A DNA stretch of 64,000 nucleotides from Streptomyces sp. WMMC940 (lineage in GTDB: Bacteria > Actinomycetota > Actinomycetes > Streptomycetales > Streptomycetaceae). The stretch lies in assembly GCF_027460265.1 (NCBI RefSeq), contig NZ_JAPZBC010000001.1, forward strand, positions 1,887,501 through 1,951,500, written 5' to 3'. Below are positions 29,689 to 39,300 of the stretch, piece after piece. Both the position numbers and the translations under genes were made by a program. How positions within the stretch are numbered: the first letter of the stretch is position 1; every line of letters begins with the position of its first letter. The notes beneath the pieces are model-generated. The model saw only the letters and a program-made list of their open reading frames with translations, was not told the origin of the DNA and searched no databases.

Positions 29689-30141
29689 TCACCCCAGATC
29701 CTTGGTGCCGGTCTTGGCGTCCTGGCGAGGTCGCGCGGGCTCCTGCTGAGCCTGCTCGCGCTCGATCGCCTCGTCCCGCTCCCTGTCAAGCCGGGCCCTG
29801 ATCTCGTAGAACCGAACACGCTGCTTCTCTTCGACGTTGTCGTAGCCGACATCGGCAGCGTGCACGCCGATGGTGAGGAGCTCGATCTGGTCGCCGAGCG
29901 ACTTAGACAGCGTGACCAGCGCCTTGTGGACGCGGTTGTACTCCTTGTAGAAGCCCTCGGCCTCTGCGAAAGGTAGCCCGACGCCGAACGATCCGCGGGT
30001 GACCCGCTCTGCTGCGACCTTGGTCTTGCCGCCGTCCCCACTCTCCAGTTCGGAGAGAACCGCATCGACGCGGGTCCGGAACTTCTTCAGCTCGCCCACT
30101 CCACGCTCAAGGTCACTCGTCATTTCCGCCCCCGTCACCAA
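29689..30141 (-). CDS. Helical partner protein of the PPE-like protein, copy 2
   Basis: 150 residues, paralogue of the gene at 25638. Shared motifs are DLERGVG, LPFAEA(D/E)GF, YNRVH and LGDQIELL.IGVHAADVG.DNVEE. The protein is helical with a charged C-terminal end. The GTG at 30141 with GAGG upstream is used here; ATG at 30123 is possible. It is the first gene of the unit 2 operon. Confidence 0.8.
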   Translation of the reverse strand: MVTGAEMTSDLERGVGELKKFRTRVDAVLSELESGDGGKTKVAAERVTRGSFGVGLPFAEAEGFYKEYNRVHKALVTLSKSLGDQIELLTIGVHAADVGYDNVEEKQRVRFYEIRARLDRERDEAIEREQAQQEPARPRQDAKTGTKDLG

Positions 30142-30234
30142 CCGCCTCGAGCACGAGCCGATCCTCCCCGTTTGCTACTGCTGTCCTGCATCCGGGCGTA
30201 GCGTCCCCACGCTCCGCCGACTGCCTCACACACC

Positions 30235-30263
30235 ACTCTAACGACCGGGTATGACTGCCCCAA
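30235..30263 (-). promoter_or_regulatory. Promoter of the unit 2 ESX substrate operon
   Basis: TTGGGG and TAGAGT are separated by 17 bases on the minus strand, about 94 bases before the start at 30141. This matches the unit 1 promoter in sequence, spacing and distance. Confidence 0.65.
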
Positions 30264-30373
30264 GTTCCATATACGTGCGGAGACTTCTGCGGCCGGCCCG
30301 GCCTGGGAGCATGTGCTGCTGCAACGTCACCGTCGGGTCCCGATCTTGATGCAGAGGTCTTCCCGTCGGACCG

Positions 30374-31618
30374 TCACCTTCCCGCCCCCGGCTCCCGTCC
30401 CCTCACCCGGCGCCGCGCGTCCCGCACCGTCACCGCGCCGCCGACGACCACGGCGACCAGGACCGCACCGCCCACCACGACGTACGTCGCGAGGCGCGCG
30501 TTGCGTTCATCCGCGGTCTCGCCGAGGTGGAGTTCGGCGGGGGTCGGGGCCTCGGCACCGGAGAGGCCCTCGTGGGCGACGGGCTTCTCGATCGGCTCGT
30601 CGTCCTCGGTGAGCGCGCGGACGGGGTCGACGACGCCCCAGCCGACGAGGCGGTCGTGGCCCGCGATGGACCGCTCGGCGGTCTGCTGGAGCTGGGCGAC
30701 GACCTGTTCCTGCGTCCAGTCCGGGTGCTTGCTCTTCACGAGCGCCGCCACCGCCGCCACATAGGGCGCGGAGAAGCTGGTGCCGTTGTCGGCGCAGTGG
30801 CCGCCGCCGGGGACCGTGGTGACGACGTCCACGCCCGGGGCCGCGATGCCGACGAAGTCGCCGGACTGGGAGAACGCCGCCCGTTCGTTGTTGCGGTCGG
30901 ACGAGGCGACGGCGAGGACTCCCTCGAAGGAGGCCGGGTAGGTCTTCTTGACGTTCCCGCCCGACCCGTCGTTGCCCGCCGAGGCGACGACGACGATCTC
31001 CCTGTCCAGGGCCTTGTCGATGGCCTGCTTCAGCTCGGGGGCGGGTTCCACGGCGCCGGCCGTGTCCTGGGAGATGTTGATGACGCCGGCCCCCTCGGCC
31101 ACGGCGTGGTCGATGGCCGCCGCGAGGGTCTTCGCCGTGCCGTGCCCCTCGGCGTCGTTCTGCTGGATGGGGATGATCGTGGCCCCGGGGGCGAGGCCGA
31201 CGAAGCCGGTGCCCTTGGCGGGGCGTGCGGCGATGATCCCCGCGACCTTGGTGCCGTGGCCGACGGTGTCGGTGGTGCCGTTCTCGTTACCGCGTTCGAT
31301 CTTGTTGCCGGACGCGTCCTTGAGGTTCTTGTCGAGGAAGTTCCTGCCGCTCTTGACGTCGACCGCCGGGGCCAGCTGCGGGTTCTCGACGTCGACGCCG
31401 GTGTCGATGACGGCGACCCGGACGCCCTTGCCGGTGGACTGCTTCCACAACTCGTCCAGGAGGACGCGCTGCAGCGCCCAGGGGCGGCCCTCGTACTGCT
31501 TGCCGGGGTAGGTGCACTGGTCGGGGCCGTCCGCCAGCGCGGGCGCGGCGGTCACGGCGGCCAGGGCGAGCGCGGCGGCCGCCGGGGCGGCCAGGAGGCT
31601 CCGGTACGTGTACGTCAT
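30374..31618 (-). CDS. mycP: Mycosin-type subtilisin protease, copy 3 (EccB-linked)
   Basis: 414 residues. Signal peptide about 1-29, S8 domain, C-terminal transmembrane helix and Arg-rich tail. Triad Asp72 (VIDTG), His121 (GHGTK), Ser281 (NGTSFS), with Asn216. It lacks the SKQWYL block of copies 1 and 2 and has a longer loop before His121, so it forms a separate subgroup. The ATG at 31618 has GAGGCGGGA upstream; the frame is open much further but that part is not the gene. It begins 13 bases after eccB, the usual eccB-mycP pairing. Confidence 0.92.
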   Translation of the reverse strand: MTYTYRSLLAAPAAAALALAAVTAAPALADGPDQCTYPGKQYEGRPWALQRVLLDELWKQSTGKGVRVAVIDTGVDVENPQLAPAVDVKSGRNFLDKNLKDASGNKIERGNENGTTDTVGHGTKVAGIIAARPAKGTGFVGLAPGATIIPIQQNDAEGHGTAKTLAAAIDHAVAEGAGVINISQDTAGAVEPAPELKQAIDKALDREIVVVASAGNDGSGGNVKKTYPASFEGVLAVASSDRNNERAAFSQSGDFVGIAAPGVDVVTTVPGGGHCADNGTSFSAPYVAAVAALVKSKHPDWTQEQVVAQLQQTAERSIAGHDRLVGWGVVDPVRALTEDDEPIEKPVAHEGLSGAEAPTPAELHLGETADERNARLATYVVVGGAVLVAVVVGGAVTVRDARRRVRGREPGAGR

Positions 31619-31631
31619 GTCGGGTCCCGCC

Positions 31632-33152
31632 TCACGAGCCCTGCGGCTGACGTGCGGCGCCCGTGGAGAGACGGGGACCGGTCGGCAGGAAGGAGGACCA
31701 CGCGGCCGGCACCGGCACGGGATCGACGTCCTTGTAGCCGAGCCGGTTCTGGGCCTGCTGGGCCTCCTGCTGCCGGGCCTCCCGCTCCTCCTTGGTTCCG
31801 GACGCACCGATCCCGGAGTCGTCCGTCGCGCTGTCGCCGTTGGACTGCATGGCGTACCGCAGTCCGGTGTCGGTGACGAGGAAGAGGAATCCGGTGTCCG
31901 TACGGGAGCCCTTGAACTGGCGGAAGAGCTGGCCTGATCCGGGGGTGACGTAGGCACTGCTGGAACCGGTGGGGAGGGTGGCGGGGAACTCGGTGCCCGC
32001 CCAGGTGCTGAGGGTGGTGGAGCCGTCGTCGTCCACCTCACGGAGGACGTTGCACACGGTGTTGCGGCTTCCCTCGTCCGTGCTCGCCGAGTTGACGGGC
32101 GCCGGGGCGTGCTCGGGCCACTTCCTGTCCTGGCCGAACGCCTGGCCCGGCCGGAAGGCGGCGGCGCTGACGGGCTCGGCTCGACCGTCCTGGCCGAGGC
32201 CGATCAGGTCGCGGCTGCTGAGCAGCAACTTGGCCGTGAAGTCGGTCACGGGGGCCACCCGGCCGCTGAGCACCACGTACTGCTGGACCCGTGTGCCGTC
32301 GGTGGCCTTGAGGACCATGCCCACCTTGTTCACCTCGTCCGGGAGGTCGCCGGGGACGCCGGCATCCCGGCCTGCGCCGGGAACCACCGGGAAGTCGACC
32401 TTGTCACCCTGGTGCAGGGTGTCCAGCCATGCGGCGGACACCCGCTGGGGCGCCCGTCCGAGGCCGACGAGCTGACGCAGGAGCAGTTCGTCCTTGTCCA
32501 CGGCGTAGGCCGTGCCGCCAGCGTCGACGACGTAGCGGGTCGCGTCGGGGCCCTCGACGTAGATCAGCTCCCCGCCGCGGAGCCGGTCGGCCCCCTCGGT
32601 CTTCCGCTCCTCCCGCTCGGCGAGGACGAAGGCGGCCTTCTGGATGGTGCGGCCGCCCTCGCCGGGCCGTTCGCAGACCGCCCAGCGCTTGGCGACGCCG
32701 GCTTCCTTGGCGTCGGGCAGCCGGTCCGGGGCGTAGGGAATGCCGAGCGTGGCGCCGTGCGGGATCCTGCCGTTGTCGAGCACGGACTCGTCGACGTTGA
32801 TGACCTTGCCCTTGTCGGGGTCGAGGAGCAGTTTCGCCGACGACATGTTCAGCACGGGATGGAGCTGCTTCTTGCCGTTCGTCTCCAACACGACATAGCG
32901 GGTCGTCGACTTGCTGGCGATGATGACGTTCTCCTTGGGCTTGTCCCAGTTCTGGGGCGCCACCGGCTTGAACATGCCCCACGCGCCGAAGACGGCGAGG
33001 ACCACCACCGCCACGATGGCTCCGGGAACCACCGCGCGCAGGGGGCGGGGCGCGCCCTCCTCCGAACCGGTCGTGTTGGGCTGCACGAACTGCGCGACCA
33101 GTCTCCGCTTCGCGAAGGTGTATGCGTTGAGTTCGTCCCGACGTGATGCCAT
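31632..33152 (-). CDS. eccB: Type VII secretion protein EccB
   Basis: 506 residues. A short cytosolic N-terminus with the EccB signature ASRRDELNAYTFAKRRLVAQ type is followed by one transmembrane helix (about 38-60) and a large extracytoplasmic repeat-rich domain. EccB stands on the outer side of the ESX complex and contacts the mycosin. The ATG at 33152 with GGACAG upstream is the start; the longer open frame is not coding. It diverges from eccE over about 180 bases. Confidence 0.95.
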   Translation of the reverse strand: MASRRDELNAYTFAKRRLVAQFVQPNTTGSEEGAPRPLRAVVPGAIVAVVVLAVFGAWGMFKPVAPQNWDKPKENVIIASKSTTRYVVLETNGKKQLHPVLNMSSAKLLLDPDKGKVINVDESVLDNGRIPHGATLGIPYAPDRLPDAKEAGVAKRWAVCERPGEGGRTIQKAAFVLAEREERKTEGADRLRGGELIYVEGPDATRYVVDAGGTAYAVDKDELLLRQLVGLGRAPQRVSAAWLDTLHQGDKVDFPVVPGAGRDAGVPGDLPDEVNKVGMVLKATDGTRVQQYVVLSGRVAPVTDFTAKLLLSSRDLIGLGQDGRAEPVSAAAFRPGQAFGQDRKWPEHAPAPVNSASTDEGSRNTVCNVLREVDDDGSTTLSTWAGTEFPATLPTGSSSAYVTPGSGQLFRQFKGSRTDTGFLFLVTDTGLRYAMQSNGDSATDDSGIGASGTKEEREARQQEAQQAQNRLGYKDVDPVPVPAAWSSFLPTGPRLSTGAARQPQGS

Positions 33153-33334
33153 CTGTCCGCTGTCCCTCTCCCCGCTGGGGCGACCACGTTGCCATGCCCC
33201 CGTGCCGGGGCCCGCCGCCGCACAGTCCCCTACTATGCCTGCCGGCGCTTGCGTCCCACTGCTCAGGTAGGGTGATCGCCCGGTCAACGCCCATGGGAAT
33301 TTGGCAAATACGGACACGAGGGGGCAACGCGGCG

Positions 33335-34669
33335 ATGGGTACGGCGACTCGCTCGCGAAGTGGGCGGACTTCCGGACAGGCCCCTGGGAGTTCCCGGCGG
33401 CAACGCAGCAACGTCCTGCCGGACGGTGCACCCCGGAGCGCCCCGGCCACGACCACTCTGCGCCCCCTCGCGAGCGCCGGCCGGATCGGCCCGCTCCAGT
33501 TGCGGCAGTTGGTGCTCGTGGAGCTGGCGCTCGCCCTGGTCCTGGTGGGCGCCGCGCTCGGCGGTCTCTGGATGGTCCCCGCCTGCGCCGCCGCTGCGGC
33601 CCTGCTGCTCCTCGCGGTGCTGCGGCGGCGCGGTCACGCGCTGCCGGACTGGCTGTCCACGGCCCTCGGGCTGAGGTCACGCCGTCGGGCGGCCGAGCCC
33701 GCCGGCGCGGATGTGGATCCCTCGCTGGCGCCTCTCGCGGAAGCCGCCCCCGGGGTAAGCCCGTTCACCTACGTGGACCGCGATCGCCGCACGGTCGGCA
33801 TGCTCGGGGACGGCTCGTTCCTGACGGCGGTCGTACGGGTGGAGGCGAGCGGCTCCGGGCTGCGTCCCGCGTTCGGGGCACGGGCACTGCCGATGTCGCT
33901 GCTGGGAGGCGCGCTCCAGGTCGACGACATCGCCGTGGAGTCCGTGCAGTTGGTCCAGCAGGTGCGGTCCGCGCCCGCGCCGCATCTGCCGCAGCAGTCG
34001 GTCGCGCGGCTGTCCTACGGCCCGCTGCAGGAGCGCACGGGCGCTCCCGCGCTGAGGATGACGTGGGTGGCCGTGAAGCTGGACCCGGAGCTCTGCCGCG
34101 AGGCCGTCGAGGCCAGGGGCGGCGGCGTCGAGGGCGCCCAGCGCTGTCTGGTGCGCGCCGCCGACCATGTGGCGAGCCGGCTCACCGGGGCCGGCTTCCA
34201 GGCGGTGGTCCTGGACCAGGAGGAGCTCAACTCCACGATCGCGACCGCGGTCTGTGCGAGCCCGCGGGCCGCGGCGCTCGCCGGCCGGCCGGGTGCCGCA
34301 ACCCAGCGCCGCACGGCCGAGACCTCACGCGTCTGGCGCTGCGACGACCGCTGGCACACGACGTACGCCGTCGGCCGCTGGCCCGAGTTGGGGCGTGGGG
34401 CACAGCCGCTGCCCACGCTCGTGTCGACGCTGACCTCGGCCCCGGCCTACGCGACCACGTTCAGTCTCACGCTGCGGCGCGGAGCGCGTCAGGGCGCGCT
34501 GGCGGTGAGCGGGCACGTACGGATCACGGGTGGTTCGGACACCGAACTGGTCGGAGTGCGGAGGGTGTTGGAGCAGGCCGCGCGCTCGGCCAAGGTCGGG
34601 CTGCTGCGGCTGGACCGCGAGCAACTACCCGGCGCGCTGGCGACGATGCCTCTGGGAGGTGCGCGGTGA
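33335..34669 (+). CDS. eccE: Type VII secretion protein EccE
   Basis: 444 residues. Two transmembrane helices lie at about 49-92 (LVLVELALALVLVGAALGG, then CAAAAALLLLAVL). A soluble domain with the EccE pattern follows (GVSPFTYVDRDRRTVGMLGDG, ALQVDDIAVESVQLVQQV). EccE sits at the rim of the ESX membrane complex. The ATG at 33335 has GAGGGGG about ten bases upstream; an ATG at 33293 is less likely. The next gene overlaps its stop. Confidence 0.9.
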   Translation: MGTATRSRSGRTSGQAPGSSRRQRSNVLPDGAPRSAPATTTLRPLASAGRIGPLQLRQLVLVELALALVLVGAALGGLWMVPACAAAAALLLLAVLRRRGHALPDWLSTALGLRSRRRAAEPAGADVDPSLAPLAEAAPGVSPFTYVDRDRRTVGMLGDGSFLTAVVRVEASGSGLRPAFGARALPMSLLGGALQVDDIAVESVQLVQQVRSAPAPHLPQQSVARLSYGPLQERTGAPALRMTWVAVKLDPELCREAVEARGGGVEGAQRCLVRAADHVASRLTGAGFQAVVLDQEELNSTIATAVCASPRAAALAGRPGAATQRRTAETSRVWRCDDRWHTTYAVGRWPELGRGAQPLPTLVSTLTSAPAYATTFSLTLRRGARQGALAVSGHVRITGGSDTELVGVRRVLEQAARSAKVGLLRLDREQLPGALATMPLGGAR

Positions 34670-35388
34670 TGGATACGGCGACGGGTTCCGCACGCGGGCT
34701 GAGGGGGCTGTTCGGCCCCCGGCACGCGGGGCACACCATGGCGGCGGACGACCTCGGAGCCCTGTCCCTGCCGGTGGGCGACGACGGGGTGGTGATCGGC
34801 GACGACGCCGAGGGCCGTCCCCAGATGGTGGGCTTCCACCGTTCGACCCCGTACGACGTGCTGCTGATCGGCGGCCTCTGGACGGCGCAGGTGCTGGCGC
34901 TGCGTGCGGCGGGTACGGGCGCCCGGGTGGCGGTCGAGACCGGGCGGGCCCAGGCGTGGACGACACTGGCGCAGGCGGCGGGAGCGGGCCTGGAGTGCAT
35001 CACGCTCCACGACGTGGGCCGCGTACCGCCGATGGGTGCCACCGTCGGCAGTCCGGTGGTCGTCGTCCGTGACTGCGGGATGCGGCCTCCCCGGGGGCGC
35101 GTGGTGTCGTCGCCGTGGCAGTCGGTGCTGACGCTGCTCCCGTATCTGAGCCCGGTCGCGCCTCGGCTCCTGCGGGACGCGACGCTGGTGGGCGTGCAGC
35201 GGGTCTCGCCGCAGGAGGCCGAGCAGATCGGCCGCATCCTCGGCCTCGGGCGGGCGGAGACCGATGCGCTGCCGACCCTCGCCGACGGGGTGACGCTGTG
35301 GGTGTCGGGACGTGAGCGCCACTGGGTGATGACGAGCGGGACGGACGCCGAGACGGGCCTGCTGGGTGTGGCCCGCCGGATGGACTGA
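34669..35388 (+). CDS. EccE-coupled protein, unknown function
   Basis: 239 residues, soluble by appearance. The segment YDVLLIGGLWTAQVLALRAAG followed by GARVAVETGRAQAW has an alpha/beta look. The rest is small-residue rich (VVVRDCGMRPPRGRVVSSPWQSVLTLLPYL). The start overlaps the eccE stop (TGATG) and GGAGGT lies eight bases upstream, so it is translated together with eccE. This suggests an accessory cytosolic part of the secretion system. I do not know the family. Confidence 0.8.
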   Translation: MDTATGSARGLRGLFGPRHAGHTMAADDLGALSLPVGDDGVVIGDDAEGRPQMVGFHRSTPYDVLLIGGLWTAQVLALRAAGTGARVAVETGRAQAWTTLAQAAGAGLECITLHDVGRVPPMGATVGSPVVVVRDCGMRPPRGRVVSSPWQSVLTLLPYLSPVAPRLLRDATLVGVQRVSPQEAEQIGRILGLGRAETDALPTLADGVTLWVSGRERHWVMTSGTDAETGLLGVARRMD

Positions 35389-35603
35389 TTCCGTCCGGCC
35401 GCCGCCGGTCCGGCCGTCCCCGTGCGATCGTGCGTCCTGTCCGTGGGCGACTGTGGTCCTGAACGGCGCTGGATAGGATGCCCGGTGTGACCCGGGCAAC
35501 ATCCATATGTGCGGCTCCCTTTGGGGATCTCGTGGGGAACGGTGCACGACCGGGCCCGTTCGGGGCACTTGGTTCTCGGCACCACCGAAAGGAAGCGTGA
35601 CTC

Positions 35604-35837
35604 ATGGGCAGCGCACAAGAGAAGGAAGAGCTCTACGCCCTCGACATCTCCGGCGTCGAGTGGCACGGCGCGCCCGGCACCAGCCCGGACGAGGAGCGCG
35701 TCGAGATCGCGTATCTGCCCGGCGGTGCGGTCGCGATGAGGTCGTCGCTGGACCCGGAGACCGTGCTGCGGTACACGGAGGCGGAGTGGCGGGCCTTTGT
35801 ACTCGGGGCCAGGGACGGGGAGTTCGACCTGCGCTGA
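35604..35837 (+). CDS. bldB: BldB-type DUF397 protein
   Basis: 77 residues. It has the DUF397 pattern: W near the start of the domain (GVEWHGAPG), VEIAYLPGGAVAMRSS, then LRYTEAEWRAFVLGARDGEF. DUF397 proteins include BldB-like factors of Streptomyces development. In S. coelicolor, as I recall, bldB lies beside the ESX genes, which supports orthology, but I could not check this. AAAGGAAG precedes the ATG. No XRE-type regulator gene, the usual DUF397 neighbour, is adjacent. A TAGGAT at 35474-35479 may be its -10 box, but no good -35 is visible. Confidence 0.7.
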   Translation: MGSAQEKEELYALDISGVEWHGAPGTSPDEERVEIAYLPGGAVAMRSSLDPETVLRYTEAEWRAFVLGARDGEFDLR

Positions 35838-36349
35838 GGGCGGGGCGACGAGTCGTGCTCCACTCGGGGGTCGCGGCGGCGAGTCCGGTCGGCGCCGGGG
35901 CCCTGGGCCGGTCGTGGAACCCGGCTCGGGGTCCGTGCCGGGGCAGCCGGACCTGACCGCTCAAGTCCCGGCGCCGGGTGCTCGGTCGGGGCGGGTCCCC
36001 CGGCGGCGGTCGACGGTGTGGGTGCGGACGGTCGGACGTCAGCGCATGTGTCGATCCTGTGACGCCTCGAGTGCCCCGGTGCCTACGCCTTTGCCGGTTT
36101 CGCCCTGCCGCCACGGACGCCGCCTGCCACGTGGGGGTGGGCCGCGGCGGAGGGTGACGCGGCGGACGGCCGTCGGGGGACGGTCCGGCCTGCCGTACCG
36201 TCGGTGTTGGCGATTAGGGTGGGTCAGGGCGCAGCAAGAACCTGCGGGCAGGTGCGCGGCGTCGTACGGGGGAGAGCCGGGCGGACCGACGACGGTCACG
36301 GTCGCCCCCACCCACCACGGCACGAGGGTGCTCGACCACAGGAGGCAAA
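35838..36349. other. Intergenic region before the EspI-like gene
   Basis: About 510 GC-rich bases without a convincing gene on either strand. TAGGGT at about 36213-36218, roughly 130 bases before the GTG at 36350, could be a -10 element; no -35 is clear. The region probably carries the EspI-like gene promoter and the end of the bldB transcript. Confidence 0.5.
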
Positions 36350-39300
36350 GTGAACGGCGATCGGGACGAGATCCGCGAGGGCTGGAACACGCCCGTCGAC
36401 GATCAGTCCGACGCGGAGCCCTCGGAGATGACGGGTGAGTTCACCATCGACTACACCCCGCCTGCCTGGTACACGCAGAACGCGTCGGGGAACACGGCGG
36501 GCGGCTCCCCCGCGCAGGGGGCGACTCCCCCGCCGCCGTCCGGGGCTCCGGTCGCCGTGCCGGGCCTGCCTCCGGGCAGCGGTTTCGAGCCCAACTGGCC
36601 TCCGGTGGCGCCCGCCCCGGCGCACCATCAGCCGCCCGCTCCGTCCGCCGGGCCGGCACACCACCAGGCACCCGCGCCGCCGCACGAGCCAGCCCCGACC
36701 CCGACCCCGGCACCGGCTCAGGGCCCGGTCCGGGATCCGGCGCACGCGACCGGGGACGCGCCGGGTGACCCGGCTCCCGCCGATGCCTCCGCCGTTCCGG
36801 GAGACGCGGCGGCGCAGCCGTTCGGCGGTGGCGATGTGGAGAGCGGCGCGACGATGCGCTTCTCCCCCGCCGCGCTGAAGCGTGAGATCGCGGAACGCGA
36901 GGCGGCGGCCGCCTCGGCGGATCAGGAGGCCGCCGGGGCTGCCGACGGGGCTCCGTCACCGGCCTCGGAGGCCGCCGGCCGGTACGACGACTCCGTCGTG
37001 GCCGAAGGCGAGGCGCCAGGCGGACGCGCGGACGCGTCCGGGTCCGCGGACAACGGCGGCAGCACGGCCGCCGGGGCCCAGGCGGCCGAGGTCGGAAGCC
37101 CGGCCGGTCCGCGGAGCGACGACGGTGGCGCGCCCCAGGCCGACCCTGCGGCTGAGGACGGGGACGCGCAGGCGGCACACGGCGAACGCGAGGCGGGCGA
37201 GTCCGCCGGTGGCGAGCCCGACGCAGAACGGTCCGACACCGCCCACGACCGCCGGCCGGCCGACGCGGCTCCCGCCGACGCCACGCCCGCCGATACCGTG
37301 CCGGCCGACAATGCGCCCGGCGACGCAGCGCCGCAGGGCGCGGTCCACGACGAGGCCGCCGCCCCGCAGGACGCGCTCCCCGTGGTGACGCCGCAGGACG
37401 CCCCCCCGGCGCCGGCCGCCGCACAGCCGTGGGCTCCCGCTCCGGACGCCGCGCAGGGTGCCGGCGGCGGTCTGCCACCGCTGCCGCCGGCCTTCCCGCC
37501 CGCCGCGCCGCCCGCCGCGCCCCAGTGGCCCGTACAGCCGCAGTCCGCGGACCGGCCCGCGGCCGCCGCCTCCCAGGACCCGTCGCCCGTTCGGCCCGAA
37601 CCGCCGTCGCCCACCGCGGGGGCGCCCGGTCAGCCCGGTTACGGCTTCCCGCCGCCGGGCGTCCAGGACCGGAACCCCGTCACCCCGCAAACCGGTTACG
37701 GCTTCCCCCAGCAGGCGCACCAGCAGCCCCGGCAGGGCGCACAGAACCCCAACCCGGCCGCGCCGCAGACCGGTTACGGCTTCCCCCAGCCTGCCAACGG
37801 TCCGCTGCCCCAGGCGCAGCAGTCCGGTGCTCCGCTTCCGCCTGCCGCTCCGGGCCCCGACGCCCGGCCCCCGCAGGCCGGTTACGGCTTCCCGCAGGGG
37901 GCCCGGCAGGCCGGAGTCCCCGCCCCTCTGCCGCACCAGGCGCCCCAGGGCGGGCAGCCGCCGCACCTCCCGGTGCCGGCCGCTCCCCCGCTGCCCGCGC
38001 AGCAGTCGCCGGAACAGCAGGGCCAGGGGCCCGGACAACCGCATCCCCACGGGCAGATACAGCAGCCCCCGGCGGGCCCGGTCGACCCGCGGACCGGTGC
38101 GGCCTGGCCCCAGCCCGTCGCGCACGACCAGCGCGAGCGTGCCGTTCCGGGTGCTCCGCTGGGATACACCGCGGCGGTGGAGCTCTCGTCCGACCGTCTG
38201 CTGCGGAACACCAAGCCCAAGGCCAAGTCGAGCCGCCACCCCTCGGCCTCGGCCCGGTTCAGGATCGGCGGCAAGAAGGAGGAGGCCGAGCGGCAGCGCA
38301 AGCTCGACCTGATCCGCACACCGGTGCTGTCCTGCTACCGGATCGCCGTCATCAGCCTCAAGGGTGGCGTCGGCAAGACGACGACCACCACCGCGCTCGG
38401 CTCCACCCTGGCCACCGAGCGGCAGGACAAGATCCTGGCGATCGACGCCAACCCCGACGCCGGCACGCTCGGGCGACGGGTGCGGCGCGAGACCGGCGCG
38501 ACCATCCGCGACCTGGTCCAGGCGATCCCGTACCTCAACTCGTACATGGACATCCGCCGGTTCACCTCGCAGGCGCCCTCCGGCCTGGAGATCATCGCCA
38601 ATGACGTGGACCCGGCGGTCTCGACCACGTTCAACGACGAGGACTACCGCCGCGCGATCGACGTGCTGGGCAAGCAGTACCCGATCATCCTCACCGACTC
38701 CGGGACCGGTCTCCTCTACAGCGCGATGCGGGGCGTGCTGGATCTCGCCGACCAGCTGATCATCATCTCCACCCCGTCCGTGGACGGCGCGAGCAGCGCG
38801 AGCACGACGCTCGACTGGCTCTCGGCCCACGGGTACGCGGAACTGGTGCAGCGCTCGATCACCGTCATCTCCGGAGTCCGCGAGACCGGGAAGATGATCA
38901 AGGTCGAGGACATCGTGCAGCACTTCGAGACCCGTTGCCGCGGTGTCGTGGTCGTGCCGTTCGACGAGCATCTCTCCGCGGGCGCGGAGGTCGACCTGGA
39001 CATGATGCGCCCGAAGACGCGTGAGGCGTACTTCAACCTGTCCGCGATGGTCGCGGAGGACTTCGCCCGGGCCCAGCAGGCGCAGGGCCTGTGGACCTCC
39101 GCCGGCCAGGGCCACCAGCCGCCGCACATGGCACCGCCGATGCCCAACCAGCCGTACGGGGGCCCGCCGCAGCCGGGCCTTCCGTACGCGCCGGACCCCC
39201 AGCAGCCACAGCATGCCGGGCAGCCTCCGCAGCACCCCGGTCAGCCGCCCCAGCCGGGCGGTCCGCAGCATCCCGGCCGGCCTCCGCGGGGCGGTCACTC

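Larger units (their letters stand above)
22345..30430 (-). repeat. Ancient tandem duplication, two units of about 4 kb
   Basis: Unit 1 (about 22345-26428) and unit 2 (about 26429-30430) have the same order on the minus strand: partner gene, PPE-like gene, mycosin gene, esxB 5' part. Gene spacings match: 24 bases between PPE-like and mycosin genes in both, and short partner/PPE-like gaps of 6 and 3 bases. The promoters are alike. At the junction, a mycP3-like 3' end (26368-26428) abuts an esxB-like 5' part (26429-26568), as expected if the breakpoints lay inside esxB and mycP3. Breakpoints are accurate to about 10-20 bases. The proteins have diverged a good deal, so the event is old. Confidence 0.8.
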
